51,727 nucleotides of DNA. It comes from Paludibacteraceae bacterium (GTDB lineage: Bacteria > Bacteroidota > Bacteroidia > Bacteroidales > Paludibacteraceae). Position numbers and translations under genes: made by a program. The notes under the pieces were generated by a model. It saw only the letters and a program-made list of their open reading frames with translations. It was not told the DNA's origin and searched no databases. Of the stretch, positions 26,301-34,500 are shown piece after piece; within the stretch, counting starts at the first letter, position 1, and each line of letters begins with the position of its first letter. The stretch spans positions 1 through 51,727 of the forward strand of contig JAFVAX010000031.1 in NCBI GenBank assembly GCA_017480285.1. The letters are read 5' to 3'.

Positions 26301-28467
26301 GCTACAATATGATGCACTTGGCAACACCGCACTGAAGACACTCATCTGCAAATCGCTCGTACCACCAGATTGCTATTCTTACGGTAATGCTTTCGGAGAA
26401 ACAGAAATAAACGGCGTTGACTTGTATGTACACAAAGATGTAATGGATGTTTACAAGTCCACCCGTCCGTATTCTGTAATGACTATTCACGCTATTGAAG
26501 ATAAGATTCCCGAAGAGGCTGAAGTTGAATCAATCTGGCCACAGTACTTATTCCCTTCAGGTTCCGAATCATGGGATGTACCACCTTCGGTTTATATCGT
26601 TTGCTATGAAGACGGTAAGATTGAGGTTCACGGACCAGACGAAGCAACCATAGTTGAAGAAATGCTTATTGCACTTACCAACATCGAAGCTTATTACGAC
26701 CAACTCAACAAAATCCTCACACTCTACTTTGACAACGACATAACCGAACTCAAAGTATATGTAGGTGATGATGAGGTTATCAGCGAGTCAACAGCATCGT
26801 TCTTCCGCTACTTGAACGAGCCATGGTCAATTCCTTTGGCAGCACCCGAGCACAAAGCCAAATCTGCATATAACAAGAAAGCTGCAGCAGGCACTGTCGT
26901 ACTCTCACTTGGCGAGAACCTCAAGACAATAGGCGACTACTTCTTCTGGAACTATATATGGGGCAGTGATGTGGAAATCAACCTGTATGCTATGGAACCA
27001 CCAACAATGGGCGACAATACTTTCAACTGGTTGTCCATAGAGGGTGCTACCTTGCACGTGAGAAACGACGCTTCGGTAGTAAGCAAATATCAGAAACACT
27101 CGTTGTGGAGCAAGTTCAATATAGTAGGCGACCTGCCTGCACCTGAAAAGACTCCTGAATATACTGTTACTTTCGTTGCTAACGGCAAGACTATCAGCAC
27201 ACAAACAATTAAAGAAGGTCATGCAGCCGAAGAACCCACAGCACCTCAAGTAATAGGTAAGAACTTCATAGGTTGGGACAAAGAATTCTTGAATATTAAA
27301 TCGAACCTTACAGTTACAGCACAATATGAGGACATCAAGTACGCTGTTATCTTCTTCGATTGGGACGGCGAAATCCTCAGCGCACAAGAAGTTAAACATG
27401 GTGGTAATGCCGTTGCACCTGCCGAACCTACAAGAGCCAACTGGAAATTCACGGGCTGGAGCAAAGACTTCACCAATGTAACCGAACCACTCAGCATTGA
27501 GGCACTGTACGAGCAGCAAGTTGCAACTGTTACTTTCCTTGATAAAGACGGCAACACCATTGATTCTCGTATTGTTACCATTGGCAGTAGCATAACCGAC
27601 CTGCCTAAGGCTCCCGTTGTTGAAGGCTATACCTTCATAGGCTGGGAGAACGAGTTGTGGCTTAGTGATGTACAGTTCGATTTCTCTACAATAGCCCTGT
27701 ATGAAAAGACCGTTCTTCAAGAATTTACCGTTGTCTTCCTTGATCACGACGGAACAGAGTTGTCAAAACAAACCGTTACTGAAGGCGAATCAGCCGTAGC
27801 ACCTGCCAACCCGACTTGGGAAGGCCACAACTTCACCGGCTGGGACAAAGACTTCTCAAATGTTCAGTCAGATCTCACCATAACTGCTGTATATGATGTT
27901 ACACTCTACACCGTTACTTTCGTTGATTGGAACGGAACGGTACTTGCTGTAGATAAAGTAGAACCGGGCAAAGATGCGACAGCACCTGCTAACCCGACAC
28001 GACCCGGATATGCTTTCACAGGATGGGACATCGACTTTACCAATGTGCAGTCAGACCTGACCGTTACTGCACAATACGAACAACAAGCTGCAGGAGAAGT
28101 TTCAATCAACATAACCATTGAAGGTAACGGACATGTCATTGCAGTTGATAAAGACAACAATGAGGTTGCTTTGAACGGCAAGTTTGCCAAAGGTACAGAA
28201 CTCACCCTTACCGCAGTAGCTGACGAAGGCAATGAGTTTGTAAGTTGGAGCATCGGTGCTACTCAACTATCTACTCTAAATACTATTAAGGTTATTCTTA
28301 ATGCTGATATGAGCCTTACAGCAAACTTCCGCGAGGTAACAGGTATAGAAGATATTAACGCCGAACAACTCCTCAAACCGCTCAAAGTGATGGACGAGAA
28401 CGGTAGAGTTTATATCCTCATGCCTGATGGCAGACGATTCAATGTTGCAGGACAACAACTGAAATAG
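23317..28467 (+). CDS. Giant BspA-like LRR / InlB-repeat surface protein
   Basis: A 1716-residue exported protein. The signal peptide is residues 1-23 (cut near VMA). LRR_5/BspA-type repeats occupy most of residues 70-1120 (KIKPYAFEKCARLRIAEFP, SLEEVDLSSLTSTIEANTF, EVTLGDNVKLLQ). Five InlB B-repeat-like units of about 60 residues follow (about 1285-1590), each ending in a form of GWDKDF-n-LTVTAQYE, and then a related beta module (about 1597-1672). The last 30 residues, with VYILMPDGRRFNVAGQQLK, match the end of the protein at 13842. It is probably a surface adhesin or matrix-binding protein. The tail is not the textbook T9SS type A form but could be a sorting signal. A start 82 bases earlier lies in another frame. 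Shares its promoter design with 13842. Confidence 0.88.
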   Translation: MKRRFIFSMILLFAVAFLSQVMAEIVVENTFGKSGYWGITHDDATGYYTLVIGGQDIPDYSEGKAPWYSWHSVVQRLKLYERVTVIGRNAFYGFEYLELINDGQPLESVTKIKPYAFEKCARLRIAEFPKVTEIGSGAFRSCGNLLLASFPKAEEVGNEAFFYTGSWKGEMSIDLSSVKKIGTEGISNVNLFHQREQGYPAPAPSLYFPSTPPDLEEGSNGMYFPVFYITPPSHQHDIVVIVPYGSLKNYAGYYNKENKNWNMEIGDYFVGAVRQGSSHRAVGNILQGGPLYTNGNVRNGYYYYGTPYDPAQSSNYTSREMTICFYGQLKLYTHSKNGLGFDYWRSSIDDFAPNYVNFKNVTSIGKLDFFSKPKSTMRKSIKAIYLPPTLTKIDEKAFKGQISLKGIYSATGEAVNVEIGDYAFDECTNLATIDSKINITQYGKYSFSETGFKEVYISDNITELPAGVFYRCPNLTQIHLGKNIKTIQENAFGYLTVPQYDAIHVFVNSSAPETPGGWGPFRPIITPDMTGQYSKAKLHVSSEYAQSYRSKYPWNRFTFVEDIHFPISGDGWEITSYGTLIISKMPTYSQASQLKWYPYYSYINDLQIKEGVTEIPDNYFNFVNCFKEFRSINLPTSLKRIGKNAFTNQQQLENLVISGNGLVIDDYAFSGVRVTNVMSMTGVKSIGSRAFYGDFSKLLIAIETPPTVAEDAFRKNDSGIIPTQIAIFGTDDIFMRYFTADVWRDFDYSLYNLDLSEHGLLVAKGEYGSSGDWYLWSDGLLQLNAGQAVNVYLPSALTDDQKKMVRHIEIFNVDPEGILSSISASAYPNIETIQIPEDIKKINGLQSLTKLKTINLENVEKIAGSTFNNCTSLEEVDLSSLTSTIEANTFEGCSSLKTITMPQNEVVVLNAAFKNCTSLETIDLSNAKFMTADPNASTTPDPTGAPGSAYNISENIFEGCTSLKSVSVDAKTIPAGTFNGCTALEEVTLGDNVKLLQYDALGNTALKTLICKSLVPPDCYSYGNAFGETEINGVDLYVHKDVMDVYKSTRPYSVMTIHAIEDKIPEEAEVESIWPQYLFPSGSESWDVPPSVYIVCYEDGKIEVHGPDEATIVEEMLIALTNIEAYYDQLNKILTLYFDNDITELKVYVGDDEVISESTASFFRYLNEPWSIPLAAPEHKAKSAYNKKAAAGTVVLSLGENLKTIGDYFFWNYIWGSDVEINLYAMEPPTMGDNTFNWLSIEGATLHVRNDASVVSKYQKHSLWSKFNIVGDLPAPEKTPEYTVTFVANGKTISTQTIKEGHAAEEPTAPQVIGKNFIGWDKEFLNIKSNLTVTAQYEDIKYAVIFFDWDGEILSAQEVKHGGNAVAPAEPTRANWKFTGWSKDFTNVTEPLSIEALYEQQVATVTFLDKDGNTIDSRIVTIGSSITDLPKAPVVEGYTFIGWENELWLSDVQFDFSTIALYEKTVLQEFTVVFLDHDGTELSKQTVTEGESAVAPANPTWEGHNFTGWDKDFSNVQSDLTITAVYDVTLYTVTFVDWNGTVLAVDKVEPGKDATAPANPTRPGYAFTGWDIDFTNVQSDLTVTAQYEQQAAGEVSINITIEGNGHVIAVDKDNNEVALNGKFAKGTELTLTAVADEGNEFVSWSIGATQLSTLNTIKVILNADMSLTANFREVTGIEDINAEQLLKPLKVMDENGRVYILMPDGRRFNVAGQQLK

Positions 28468-28475
28468 TATCCTAA

Positions 28476-28506
28476 TCCCAAGTCGGTTTTTATAACCGAT
28501 TTGGGA
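28476..28506 (+). terminator. Hairpin after the giant LRR gene
   Basis: TCCCAAGTCGGTT/AACCGATTTGGGA, a 13-bp stem with one mismatch and a short TTTAT loop. It lacks a following T-run, so it may mainly protect the 3' end. Confidence 0.6.
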
Positions 28507-28532
28507 CAGACTATTCATAAAGCAAAAAAGAA

Positions 28533-28566
28533 AAGCGTGTGGTAAGTCGCTACACGCTTCTTTTTG
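28533..28566. terminator. Bidirectional intrinsic terminator
   Basis: Stem AAGCGTGT/ACACGCTT with CTTTTTG downstream on the plus strand and a TTTTCTTTTTT run on the minus strand. It separates the convergent LRR and acyl-CoA synthetase genes. Confidence 0.85.
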
Positions 28567-28642
28567 TTAAATATACTTAATAAACCTCACAAAATAGCAA
28601 AAAATATAAAATATACTTTAGATTTTTGCAAAATAGTATTCC

Positions 28643-30367
28643 TTATTTCGAATATAGGTAGCGTTTGATACTGTTCTTCGGAGTTTTCTCGAACTCGTCA
28701 GGATGCAGTTCTATCTCGTTGATTTGTTCGTATGAAGCAAGCATCTTATTTACCTCTTTCCTTGTTTTTTCAAGTTGTGGAACAATATCGTCGTGAGTAA
28801 GACCTGCTTGGTCGCAAGCGTCCATATCAGGATGAACCAAAGCCACTATTTTCTCTCCGCGCTGAATAACTATACTCTCCATAACGAAAGGCATATTATT
28901 CAGTTTGTCCTCAATCTCTTCAGGATATATATTCTGTCCTGAAGGACCAAGCAACATTGTCTTGCAACGCCCTTTGATAAAAATGTTTCCATTTGAATCG
29001 ACATAACCCAAATCGCCTGTACGAAGCCAACCATCCTCCGTGAAACTTGCCTTAGTTGCCTCATCGTTCTTGTAATAGCCGAGCATCACATTATCACCAC
29101 GAACAACCAGCTCGCCTATACCTTCTTCGTTGACATTGTCAACACGAACCTCCATACAATCAAGTATCTTTCCGCAACTTGTAGGTACAAACTGTGTCCA
29201 ATGCGAATAGGAGATAAGTGGGGCTGTCTCAGTCATTCCATAACCAATAGTAAAGGGGAATTTAAGTTTGCGGAAGAAACTCTCCACCTCTGCGTTCATT
29301 GCAGCACCACCGATTATTATCTCCTCAAAAGCACCACCGAAAACGCTTACAAGTTTCTTGCTTATTTGGCTAAGTACCATCTCGTCAAGATACGGCACTT
29401 TCAGCACCCAACTCATTGGCGGTTTGGCAATCATAGGCTGTATCTGCTTGCGATAAATCTTCTCAATGATAAGTGGCACACTCAGGATTAGCGTAGGTTT
29501 GATTTCAGCAAAAGCGGCAAGAAGCACTTTAGGTGTCGGCATACGGGTAATGAAATAAGTATGTCCGCCGATTGTTGAGTTGCCAATGAAGTCGAAGGCA
29601 CAGCCGTAGGCGTGTGCAAGTGGCAAGAAGGTAACCATACGGTCACCACGATATAGGAGCGTATGAGCAGGATTGCCGGCGGCGTAGGCATTATGCCCGT
29701 ACAAGGCATTCGACGCAAGTGCCCGACCGGTAGTCATCACACCCTTAGAAAAGCCCGTTGTACCTGATGTATAGTTAATAGAGGCTATCTCTTCGTTATC
29801 TTTGTAATCGTAACGAATACAATCGGGGAAGAAATTGCCCTTGAACTTCTTGTCGAAGAGTTGCTGTATAGCCTCAGGAGAGATAAGTTCTTTTGTAAGA
29901 GCAAACTTGATACCTAACTCTTTATCAACGAAAGGTAGAGCGGCATCAATAACCGACAATGGTTTGAATTTAGTAAGCGATATGACTGCGCGTACCTGAC
30001 CGAGTTCGTTCTCGTCAAGATGATCCCAGATATAATCGGCGGTAAAAAGCAGTTTAGAGTCCGAATGACGAACGATGTGATGCACATCTTCGGGTCGGAA
30101 ATCTTGAAGAATCGGAACAATAACAGCACCATAAGTTATCGTAGCGATATACGCGACAGCCCAATGTGTGGAGTTTCTGCCAATAAGCGATACTTTGTCG
30201 TTCTTTTCAATACCGCATTGCTTGAAGAGCAAATGTAGTTTTTCAACTTGTTCAGCCACCTGACCATAAGTCAGCGTGTATTTTGTTTCATAGTCAGAAA
30301 AAGCAGGCAAATCCCAATTCTGACGAAAGGAGTCCTCAAACATCCTTACAAAATTCTCTTTTACCAT
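28643..30367 (-). CDS. Long-chain fatty acid--CoA ligase (AMP-binding)
   Basis: An adenylate-forming enzyme of the long-chain acyl-CoA synthetase group, 574 residues, activating fatty acids with ATP and CoA. The AMP-binding signature INYTSGTTGFSKGVM is near residue 193. IGYGMTETAPLISYS, the adenine-binding motif, is near 375. DGWLRTGDLGYVD near 447, FIKGRCKTMLLGPSGQNIYP near 465 and the terminal catalytic Lys region EKTPKNSIKRYLYSK complete the set. No signal peptide is present. It has its own promoter 85 bp upstream and ends at a bidirectional terminator, so it is a single-gene unit. Chain-length preference cannot be told from the sequence. Confidence 0.92.
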   Translation of the reverse strand: MVKENFVRMFEDSFRQNWDLPAFSDYETKYTLTYGQVAEQVEKLHLLFKQCGIEKNDKVSLIGRNSTHWAVAYIATITYGAVIVPILQDFRPEDVHHIVRHSDSKLLFTADYIWDHLDENELGQVRAVISLTKFKPLSVIDAALPFVDKELGIKFALTKELISPEAIQQLFDKKFKGNFFPDCIRYDYKDNEEIASINYTSGTTGFSKGVMTTGRALASNALYGHNAYAAGNPAHTLLYRGDRMVTFLPLAHAYGCAFDFIGNSTIGGHTYFITRMPTPKVLLAAFAEIKPTLILSVPLIIEKIYRKQIQPMIAKPPMSWVLKVPYLDEMVLSQISKKLVSVFGGAFEEIIIGGAAMNAEVESFFRKLKFPFTIGYGMTETAPLISYSHWTQFVPTSCGKILDCMEVRVDNVNEEGIGELVVRGDNVMLGYYKNDEATKASFTEDGWLRTGDLGYVDSNGNIFIKGRCKTMLLGPSGQNIYPEEIEDKLNNMPFVMESIVIQRGEKIVALVHPDMDACDQAGLTHDDIVPQLEKTRKEVNKMLASYEQINEIELHPDEFEKTPKNSIKRYLYSK

Positions 30368-30451
30368 AAATAGTTTGTTTTAAGTCCTTTACTTTCCAAC
30401 CCTCCTACGAGAATAGGCTAATAAAGGATAATTATTTGATTTTTTATATCA

Positions 30452-30483
30452 CAAAATTACAATTTTTATACCAAAACTGCAAA
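30452..30483 (-). promoter_or_regulatory. Promoter of the acyl-CoA ligase gene
   Basis: Minus strand TTTG (30480-30483), 20 bp, TAATTTTG (30452-30459), between the dsbD stop and the ligase. The leader is about 80 nt. Confidence 0.8.
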
Positions 30484-30505
30484 ATCTGTTTCTCATTCGG
30501 TATTT

Positions 30506-32377
30506 TTAGTATTTCAACCAGTCAAGAAAATCGTCAATATCTTCGTCGTAACCATACGGCTTACTTATAGTCTCACCTTCAGGTGATAGTTGTATATAGA
30601 AAGGTTGTGCATTAGAGCCAAACCGACTACGCTGAACATAACTCCATTTCTCGCCTATCGTCTCAAGCGTTATTTGTTTGCCGTTTTCCTCTACCACAAT
30701 AGGTTCTGCAAGCCTCTCTTTATCGTCAACCATAAGAGTTATAATCTCATAGTTTTTAAGCCGTTCAGCGACTTGCGGGTTGGCAAACACCGCAGCTTCC
30801 ATCTTACGACAGTTGACGCAACCGAAACCTGAGAAATCGAGCATTATCGGTTTATCTGCCTTAAAATCAAACATATCCGTCTGTTTCGACGAGCGTTTCC
30901 ATTGTTCTACCTGAGCCGTTGCCGGTGGGGCGAAGGCTGAAATGGCTTTAACAGGCGCACCGAAAAGTCCGGGAATCATATATAGCGCAAAGGCTAATGA
31001 TGCAAAAGCGAGCATAAAGCGGGGAACGGAAATATGTGTATCTTCGTCATCGTAAGGGAAACGATAAACACCTAACAGATAAAGTCCCAAAAGAAGGAAA
31101 ATAATGATCCACAGCACTATGAAAGTCTCTCTTGAGAGCAAGCCCCACCCTTCTACCATATCGGCAACAGAGAAGAACTTAAGCGCAAAAGCAAGTTCTA
31201 CAAAAGCAAGAGTTACTTTCAGTCGGTTCATCCAACCACCAGACTTAGGCAATCGTTTTATAATGTTTGGGAACAAGGCGCATAATGCAAAAGGTATGGC
31301 AAGTGTTATTGAGAAACCGAGCATACCAACAGTGGGTGCCAAAAAAGAATTACTTGACACTTCTACAAGCAGAGTGCCTATGATAGGTCCTGTGCAAGAG
31401 AACGACACGATAACGAGCGTGAAAGCCATCAACAAAACACTCAAAAAACCGGCTTTTGACGATGATGCGTTAGTCAGTTTCGTACTCCACGAGGCTGGCA
31501 GTGTAATCTCAAAAGCGCCAAAGAACGACAAAGCAAACACCACAAGCAAAGCAAAAAAGAACAAGTTCAGCCAAGCGTTAGTTGATATATCGTTCAGAGC
31601 GGACGCTCCCATTAGAAGGGTAATTATCAGACCTAAACCGACATAGATTATTATTATAGCAAGTCCGTATAATAGTGCATCTTTAAGCGCACTATTCCCC
31701 CATCCTTTGGTTTTTGATATTCGTTCTTGCTTCTTTATGAAAAACGAAACGGTCATTGGTATTATAGGCCACACACATGGGGTAAAAATCGCTATCAAAC
31801 CACCAAGCAACCCGAGCAGAAAGATTGTCCAAAGACTCGAATCAAGGTGAGATCCTGAAACAAGTTCAGGATGAGGATTCCCCTCATTCTGACGAAGGTC
31901 TGAACCTCTCTCCTCATTCTGACGAAGGTCAGAATCTAAACCATTAACAGAAAAAATATAATGATTAGGCGGAGTGCATTGAACATCGTTGCAAGCAATA
32001 AAGATGACATCAAACTTACAACTATCATCAAGTGCTTGCCATTGCTGCTTGAAGATAACTTTGTTTTCGTAATAAGCAACCGTATCAAGAAACATCTCGT
32101 CATACTGACTATGCAATTTGCCTTCTGCATTAAGTGGGGAGAGAGCTTTTGCATTTTTTGCAGTAATAGCAGTTTTGACTGGTCCGTCAGCCTTCATCTC
32201 AGTTGCATACAAATGCCAACCTTTGTCAATTTGTGCTTCAATAGTAAGCGTAAAAACGCTGTTGCTGTCGCTGTTCCACACTACTCTATGTTGCCACTTG
32301 ACAGGCTCAACAATCTGTGCTTCAACGGATAAGCAAAGCAACAGAAAGAATATAATATTAACCAATTTACAATTCAC
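30506..32377 (-). CDS. dsbD: DsbD-type thiol:disulfide interchange protein with repeat-encoded insert
   Basis: DsbD carries electrons from cytoplasmic thioredoxin to periplasmic proteins. 623 residues: signal peptide (1-20); periplasmic alpha domain (to about 146) with the cysteine pair ACNDVQC (C129, C134); a membrane domain with eight or so helices from about 180, with the core Cys in FTPCVWPIIPM and SCTGPIIG; and a C-terminal thioredoxin-like domain with GFGCVNCRKME. Residues about 147-179, the linker between the alpha and membrane domains, are encoded by three palindromic elements (SDLRQNE, SDLRQNE, HPELVSGS). A linker is a tolerant site, so the protein is probably functional. It has its own consensus promoter. 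Likely clients include the TlpA-like lipoprotein at 21554. Confidence 0.93.
   Translation of the reverse strand: MNCKLVNIIFFLLLCLSVEAQIVEPVKWQHRVVWNSDSNSVFTLTIEAQIDKGWHLYATEMKADGPVKTAITAKNAKALSPLNAEGKLHSQYDEMFLDTVAYYENKVIFKQQWQALDDSCKFDVIFIACNDVQCTPPNHYIFSVNGLDSDLRQNEERGSDLRQNEGNPHPELVSGSHLDSSLWTIFLLGLLGGLIAIFTPCVWPIIPMTVSFFIKKQERISKTKGWGNSALKDALLYGLAIIIIYVGLGLIITLLMGASALNDISTNAWLNLFFFALLVVFALSFFGAFEITLPASWSTKLTNASSSKAGFLSVLLMAFTLVIVSFSCTGPIIGTLLVEVSSNSFLAPTVGMLGFSITLAIPFALCALFPNIIKRLPKSGGWMNRLKVTLAFVELAFALKFFSVADMVEGWGLLSRETFIVLWIIIFLLLGLYLLGVYRFPYDDEDTHISVPRFMLAFASLAFALYMIPGLFGAPVKAISAFAPPATAQVEQWKRSSKQTDMFDFKADKPIMLDFSGFGCVNCRKMEAAVFANPQVAERLKNYEIITLMVDDKERLAEPIVVEENGKQITLETIGEKWSYVQRSRFGSNAQPFYIQLSPEGETISKPYGYDEDIDDFLDWLKY
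31851..31936. repeat. Palindromic element cluster (inverted B, A, A) inside dsbD
   Basis: B-type at 31851-31876 (arms ATCCTGAA/TTCAGGAT) and A-type at 31882-31906 (imperfect arms) and 31912-31936. All are translated in the dsbD frame, in the interdomain linker. Confidence 0.9.
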
Positions 32378-32397
32378 AATTCAACAATATTTCACTA

Positions 32398-32429
32398 CAA
32401 AATTACAAAAAATATATCATTTTTACAAA
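32398..32429 (-). promoter_or_regulatory. Promoter of dsbD
   Basis: Minus strand TTTG (32426-32429), 20 bp, TAATTTTG (32398-32405), 20 bp before the ATG at 32377. Confidence 0.82.
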
Positions 32430-32511
32430 AATAACGCAAAAAACAACTATTTTCAAATCTATTTCAGCCAAATTGCGGGTGGAATTTGTAAAAATGATGA
32501 AAATTATACAA

Positions 32512-32549
32512 TAAAAATATTGCGTCAGGATATGTTTCTGACGCAATAT
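32512..32549 (-). terminator. Terminator of the waaA-hisS-endonuclease transcript
   Basis: A perfect 12-bp stem ATATTGCGTCAG/CTGACGCAATAT (32517-32549), followed on the minus strand by TTTTT. Confidence 0.87.
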
Positions 32550-32594
32550 AATTTTGTGAGTAATTAGGTTGCTTTTATTTAATAAGATAACATC

Positions 32595-34477
32595 TTACCT
32601 GACAAGAACTATTTCTGCCTTTTGACCAATACGGACGATATATAAGCCTTGTGGCAGAGCATAAACGAAGTTCGAAACCGCTGTACGAGTTACAACAAGG
32701 CGACCCATATAATCATAAACACTGACGCTTGCCGGCTCTTTAAGTTCTATCTTAACTTCCCCTTGAAGTGCTCGGATTGTATAATCAGCAACCACATTAT
32801 TGAGTTCAGAAGGCACATTACCTGCTTTCTTGTATAGTTGGACAGGCTTTTGCGGATTAGTGTAATAGCGGAAATAACCTGCTGTATTGTAGTTGAGTTT
32901 TCTCTCTGACAGACTGCCTGTTCCGGAAATAATAGCATCGCCACTTGCAGAAATTGAAATATCATTTAATATCTGCTCATCACTTATATTGATCTTATTA
33001 CCATTCTCCGTAATACCATAGTACATATCGTCTGTTGCTTTGATAGTAAAGCCGCCGGACACCTCCTCTATAACGAATGCGGCATTGTTAGTTGTTTCGT
33101 CAGCTACGATGGTATTATCGTTTATCTCAACACTTATCATACTCTTATCCGCATTCTCATTACCACGATCGCCATTGAGAGCCTTACCGCTCTGTTCGTT
33201 GACAATAAGATAATATCCCTTCCAATCAGAAGGCGTTGACTCTACTTTAACATAGTCGCCATCCGGCATTTCGTCGCCACCGCCGGTACCTGCCAAACGA
33301 CCGGTACCTGATAGTTCCATTACTACATCAACAACTTCCGAACTACTAATAGTAAGTGTAGCAGTATGTTTGCCCGTCTGTGTCGGTTGATAGATAACGG
33401 CTACTGGTTGTCCTGCAAGAGCCTGTTCAGCAGTTACTTTTGACGGCGAGACAACGAAGAAATCAGAATGAGTGCCACTAACAGTAAGAGTAAAATCTTT
33501 GGTTACAGCGGCGGCTTTAAGTGTGAACGACTGTGTGTTTTTCTCGTTTATATTGACCGAGCCGAAACCTATTTTTGTACCTGACGAAGGTTGTACTACA
33601 ATAGGATAGTCGTAACTGACACCACTATATGCATTTTTGAGTTTGCTCAAATCTACTTTCTCACCTTTTTTATTGCCCCAGATATATTCAGCGAGTTCAG
33701 GATAGTCAATGAATGGGTTACGATTGTGTTGAGCATCACTGTTATTCAGGTTATATGCAGCATCATTGCGCTTCAACTCTTTTCTGACACCGGGTCTTCG
33801 CGATGCCATTTCATAAAAAGGTTGATGGCATACTGAGTAAGATTAGTTTTTTTATCGTTATAAGTAAAAACTACTTCCCCTTCCGACGACTTGAGGAAAG
33901 TGGTAGTACGATATGCGGCACACATATAGAAATACGAACGCGCCAAATCGCCCTTAAACTCATCGTCCGGCTCAAACACCTTGCCGCTGTATCCGCTGAA
34001 GGTGGAAGTCCCTAACCTGCCTTTTGCATTACTGCTGTTGTCGCACTTTACTCCATTGGCGCACTCGCCGTATGGGTAATTGCCACGCTGGTTGTTGACC
34101 TTGCCGTCGGTGGGATAGACATTGAACACATCCGACTTGGGCAGACCGCTTCCGAACCAAGATTGTGGAACGGTATGCTCGCGGTTGTAGCAGTCGCACA
34201 CATTCTTGTAACCGCTTGAACATTCGTCGGTTTTGACAGTGAAATTACACGATGAATAGATATCAAACAGATTGCCGTTGGCATCGGCATCGGTGTACTT
34301 GTAAAGGTCGTACAGACCGTCATAGCCCACATTGTCGTGGCTTGAGACTTTGGAATAGAGGGCGTCGAGGATGGCATCCCCTGTCTTGCCGTCAACCGAC
34401 ACATAATAGTTATCGGGTGTGTCAGCAAAAGCCCAAGCACTTATGCATAAGGCAATAAGAAAGAAGTGTTTTTTCAT
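32595..34477 (-). pseudogene. Secreted endonuclease I with T9SS tail, frameshifted
   Basis: One gene of about 626 residues in two frames. The first part (34477 to 33773) has a signal peptide (ends WAFA) and the endonuclease I core with NREHTVPQSW (catalytic His region) and YPTDGKVNNQRGNYPYGE, ending LFMKWHREDPVSEKS. The family continues here as ELKRNDAAYNLNN and NRNPFIDYPELAEYIWG, which is exactly what the next frame encodes. One base is missing near 33778-33784 (GAAAAGAGTT, where GAAAAGGAGTT would join them). The distal part adds a beta domain of the choice-of-anchor type, a further beta-rich module, and a type A sorting tail (VSVYDYMGRLVV, LPQGLYIVRIG). As written, a tail-less nuclease would be made and not anchored. 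It follows hisS by 23 bp. Confidence 0.85.
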
Positions 34478-34500
34478 GGTATTATTGTGTTGTTAAATTG

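Noticed and set aside
26905..27747. Long minus-strand open frame (280 codons) inside the giant LRR gene
   Set aside because: It is an antisense shadow of the repeat-rich coding strand, with no family likeness and no promoter.
6721..31936. Palindromic elements as transcription terminators
   Set aside because: They lack following T-runs, occur inside genes, and stand next to separate good terminators.
32424..32456. Sequence ACAAAAATAACGCAAAAAAC upstream of dsbD as a third copy of the twin operator
   Set aside because: It lacks the AAAATAACAATTAT core and its dyad; the likeness is general AT-richness.
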